From Gymnorhina tibicen (Eukaryota; Chordata; Aves; Passeriformes; Artamidae): DNA of 64,000 bases. The number at the start of each line of letters is the position of its first letter. Positions within the stretch are counted from its first letter, which is position 1. The position numbers were made by a program, and so were the translations under genes. Where the stretch lies: NCBI GenBank assembly GCA_013399875.1, contig VXAZ01000263.1, forward strand, positions 63,262 through 127,261, in the 5' to 3' direction. This document shows, in pieces, positions 62,444 through 64,000 of the stretch. A model generated the notes under the pieces. That model had not been told where the DNA came from, made no database searches, and saw only the letters and a list, made by a program, of their open reading frames with translations.

Positions 62444-63972
62444 GTAAGTACAAAAATGTCCTGTAATATGGGAGATATTGTCTGGTTTGAAAAGGAGAGG
62501 TCAGATCCTCAGCTAACACATTGATTGTAGAGGCTGTGTTCACTGGTGTTGGACTTCAGATGGTTTTACAAATTTTTAAACAAGATGTAGGTCTTGGTAA
62601 AATGCAGGATCAATATTATCCAAGAAATCAAACCAAGAGATTGCTGTCATACAAAAAACTCTATATACGTAATTTTATTTTGTTTCAGAGAAGAATATTA
62701 AGGAAGTTAGAAATGGCATAAGGGTCTAAAGCTGAACCAAATTTGTAAATCTCTTGCACAACAATGAACAAAGGCACCTGTAGTCTCATTCTCTTTAGTG
62801 ACATGGTGACTACTTGGAGAAAAAATACAATTTTTTAACTTTCTTGGCTTTTGTCTTTAATGCAGTTAGTCAAAAAATGAACAGCTCTGCAAACAAAAAG
62901 CAGGTAGCTTTGATTTTGTCAAGGGAGAGAACAATTGTCTTTTTTTAGTGAGCCTTACATAAATCACAGACATACTAGCTCTGGTTTGGTACATTTAATA
63001 GTTCCCACTGTCAAGTATTCTACTTTACATTTCTAAATGTATGAATTCAAATATTTTCTAATTCCTTTCTGAAATCAGCTTACACTTTTTTGTTACTCTT
63101 TTGTGTTATTGACTGCCAACGCTACATTTCCTGATACGGAACAGTTGGCCCTACATCAGCATTCCAAATCAAACTCCCGTACTTTATGCTACCCTAAATC
63201 TTTGTTCACTGCTGTTTAAAGGTGATGTTGAGCATCTATATCCCCATACTCAGTAGTATTTGTGCACTACTTTCCAAACTAGATGATTAAGCACAGCTGA
63301 CATGGTGTCAGAGACCTTCCAAAATCTGACTCCATGACCTCCAGCTACAGTGTTTATTTAGGTTGTATATTAATTATACATACACAAACTTTTAAACTCC
63401 CAGGTCCTGAACCACCCATTATTCAGGCCAAGCACCTGGATCAAAGTTATGGCTTTTATTTGATTATGTGCTTGTATTTTTGAATTGTCAGGCCATGTGA
63501 AGTTTGCCTGGCTTGTGTGCACCTCGCTCTTAGATTGAAGCTGAAATGCATATTGTTCATCTGGATCTAGAAGGTGAGGTGGTCAGAGTCTCCAAGTACA
63601 GATACAGTTTAAAATTCTCTGTCCCAACTGATTTTCATTTTCCCCAAATTAGCTGTACTTTTGCCATCTCTTCAGATACAAGGACATCCATCTGTCTCAT
63701 GTTTCTTCATTGGTGAGCCATCCAGGATAAATGAAAGGCACTTTCCTCAAATCAGTGAGTGTCGTACCTTTGATTTGAGTGAAAAGTACAGACCCTAACA
63801 ACTTGAGGTAAGCAGTTTTCCTTTGTACAATATAATCTCATTTCCCTTTTAAAGCTTTACAAGGAAGTAATCAAAAAAGGCATAAAACATAGTACCTGAG
63901 GTAGAGGCTACTTTGAGCCTGCAGCATACTGTAGTTATGAAATTATCATTTATAGCAAGTATAATAATGTAA
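62444..63972. other. Unique non-coding DNA, no gene seen
   Basis: AT-rich sequence without recognised genes or repeats. Confidence 0.5.
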
Positions 63973-64000
63973 AATCATAGAATCATTAAGGCTGGACAAG
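63973..64000 (-). mobile_element. CR1 LINE 3' end, continues past the window
   Basis: The last bases read AATCATAGAATCATTAAGG then CTGGACAAG. This is the reverse complement of the CR1 terminus (tandem ATTCTATG-like octamers followed by the ttggaaaag-type word), so a minus-strand CR1 begins here and extends beyond the window. Its length cannot be judged. Confidence 0.85.

Overview
The window looks like non-coding DNA from a bird, most likely a songbird. The repeats point that way: several pieces of the CR1 LINE with its 3' end motif (tandem ATTCTGTG-type octamers), two solo LTRs of an avian endogenous retrovirus type, a scatter of old MIR-type SINEs, and otherwise AT-rich, repeat-poor sequence. 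No bacterial-style operons, ribosome binding sites, CRISPR arrays, rRNA or tRNA genes are visible. I recognise no protein-coding gene by family. Most open frames are chance frames in AT-rich DNA or lie inside repeats.

Layout: 1-34687 is mainly unique sequence. It holds one good candidate coding exon on + (7078-7219), a block unusually poor in stop codons on the minus strand (9172-10268), simple repeats at 11482-11508 and 26441-26490, a pure purine tract at 23903-23955, MIR copies near 16945 and 25170, and a decayed CR1 reverse-transcriptase piece (about 30700-31115). 34688-35429 is a complete solo LTR with a perfect 5-bp target duplication and three tandem 64-bp U3 units, each carrying TGACTCA. 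40338-40414 is an assembly gap that hides the 5' part of a second solo LTR ending at 40846. 43117-43290 is a short CR1 3' end on +. 48559-50830 is a 5'-truncated, dead CR1 copy on the minus strand covering endonuclease to 3' UTR. 50831-63970 is unique DNA with further MIR copies and several splice-bounded candidate exons on both strands. The last bases (63973-64000) start another CR1.

The candidate exons (7078-7219, 54947-55047, 55897-56000, 62332-62443 on +; 53522-53806 and 57682-57765 on -) rest only on splice-site consensus plus open frames. They do not assemble into one phase-compatible gene here, so this is best read as intergenic or large-intron DNA with possible isolated exons. I found no convincing previously undescribed system. 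The most informative structures are the LTR with its AP-1-like tandem enhancer units and the best candidate exons.
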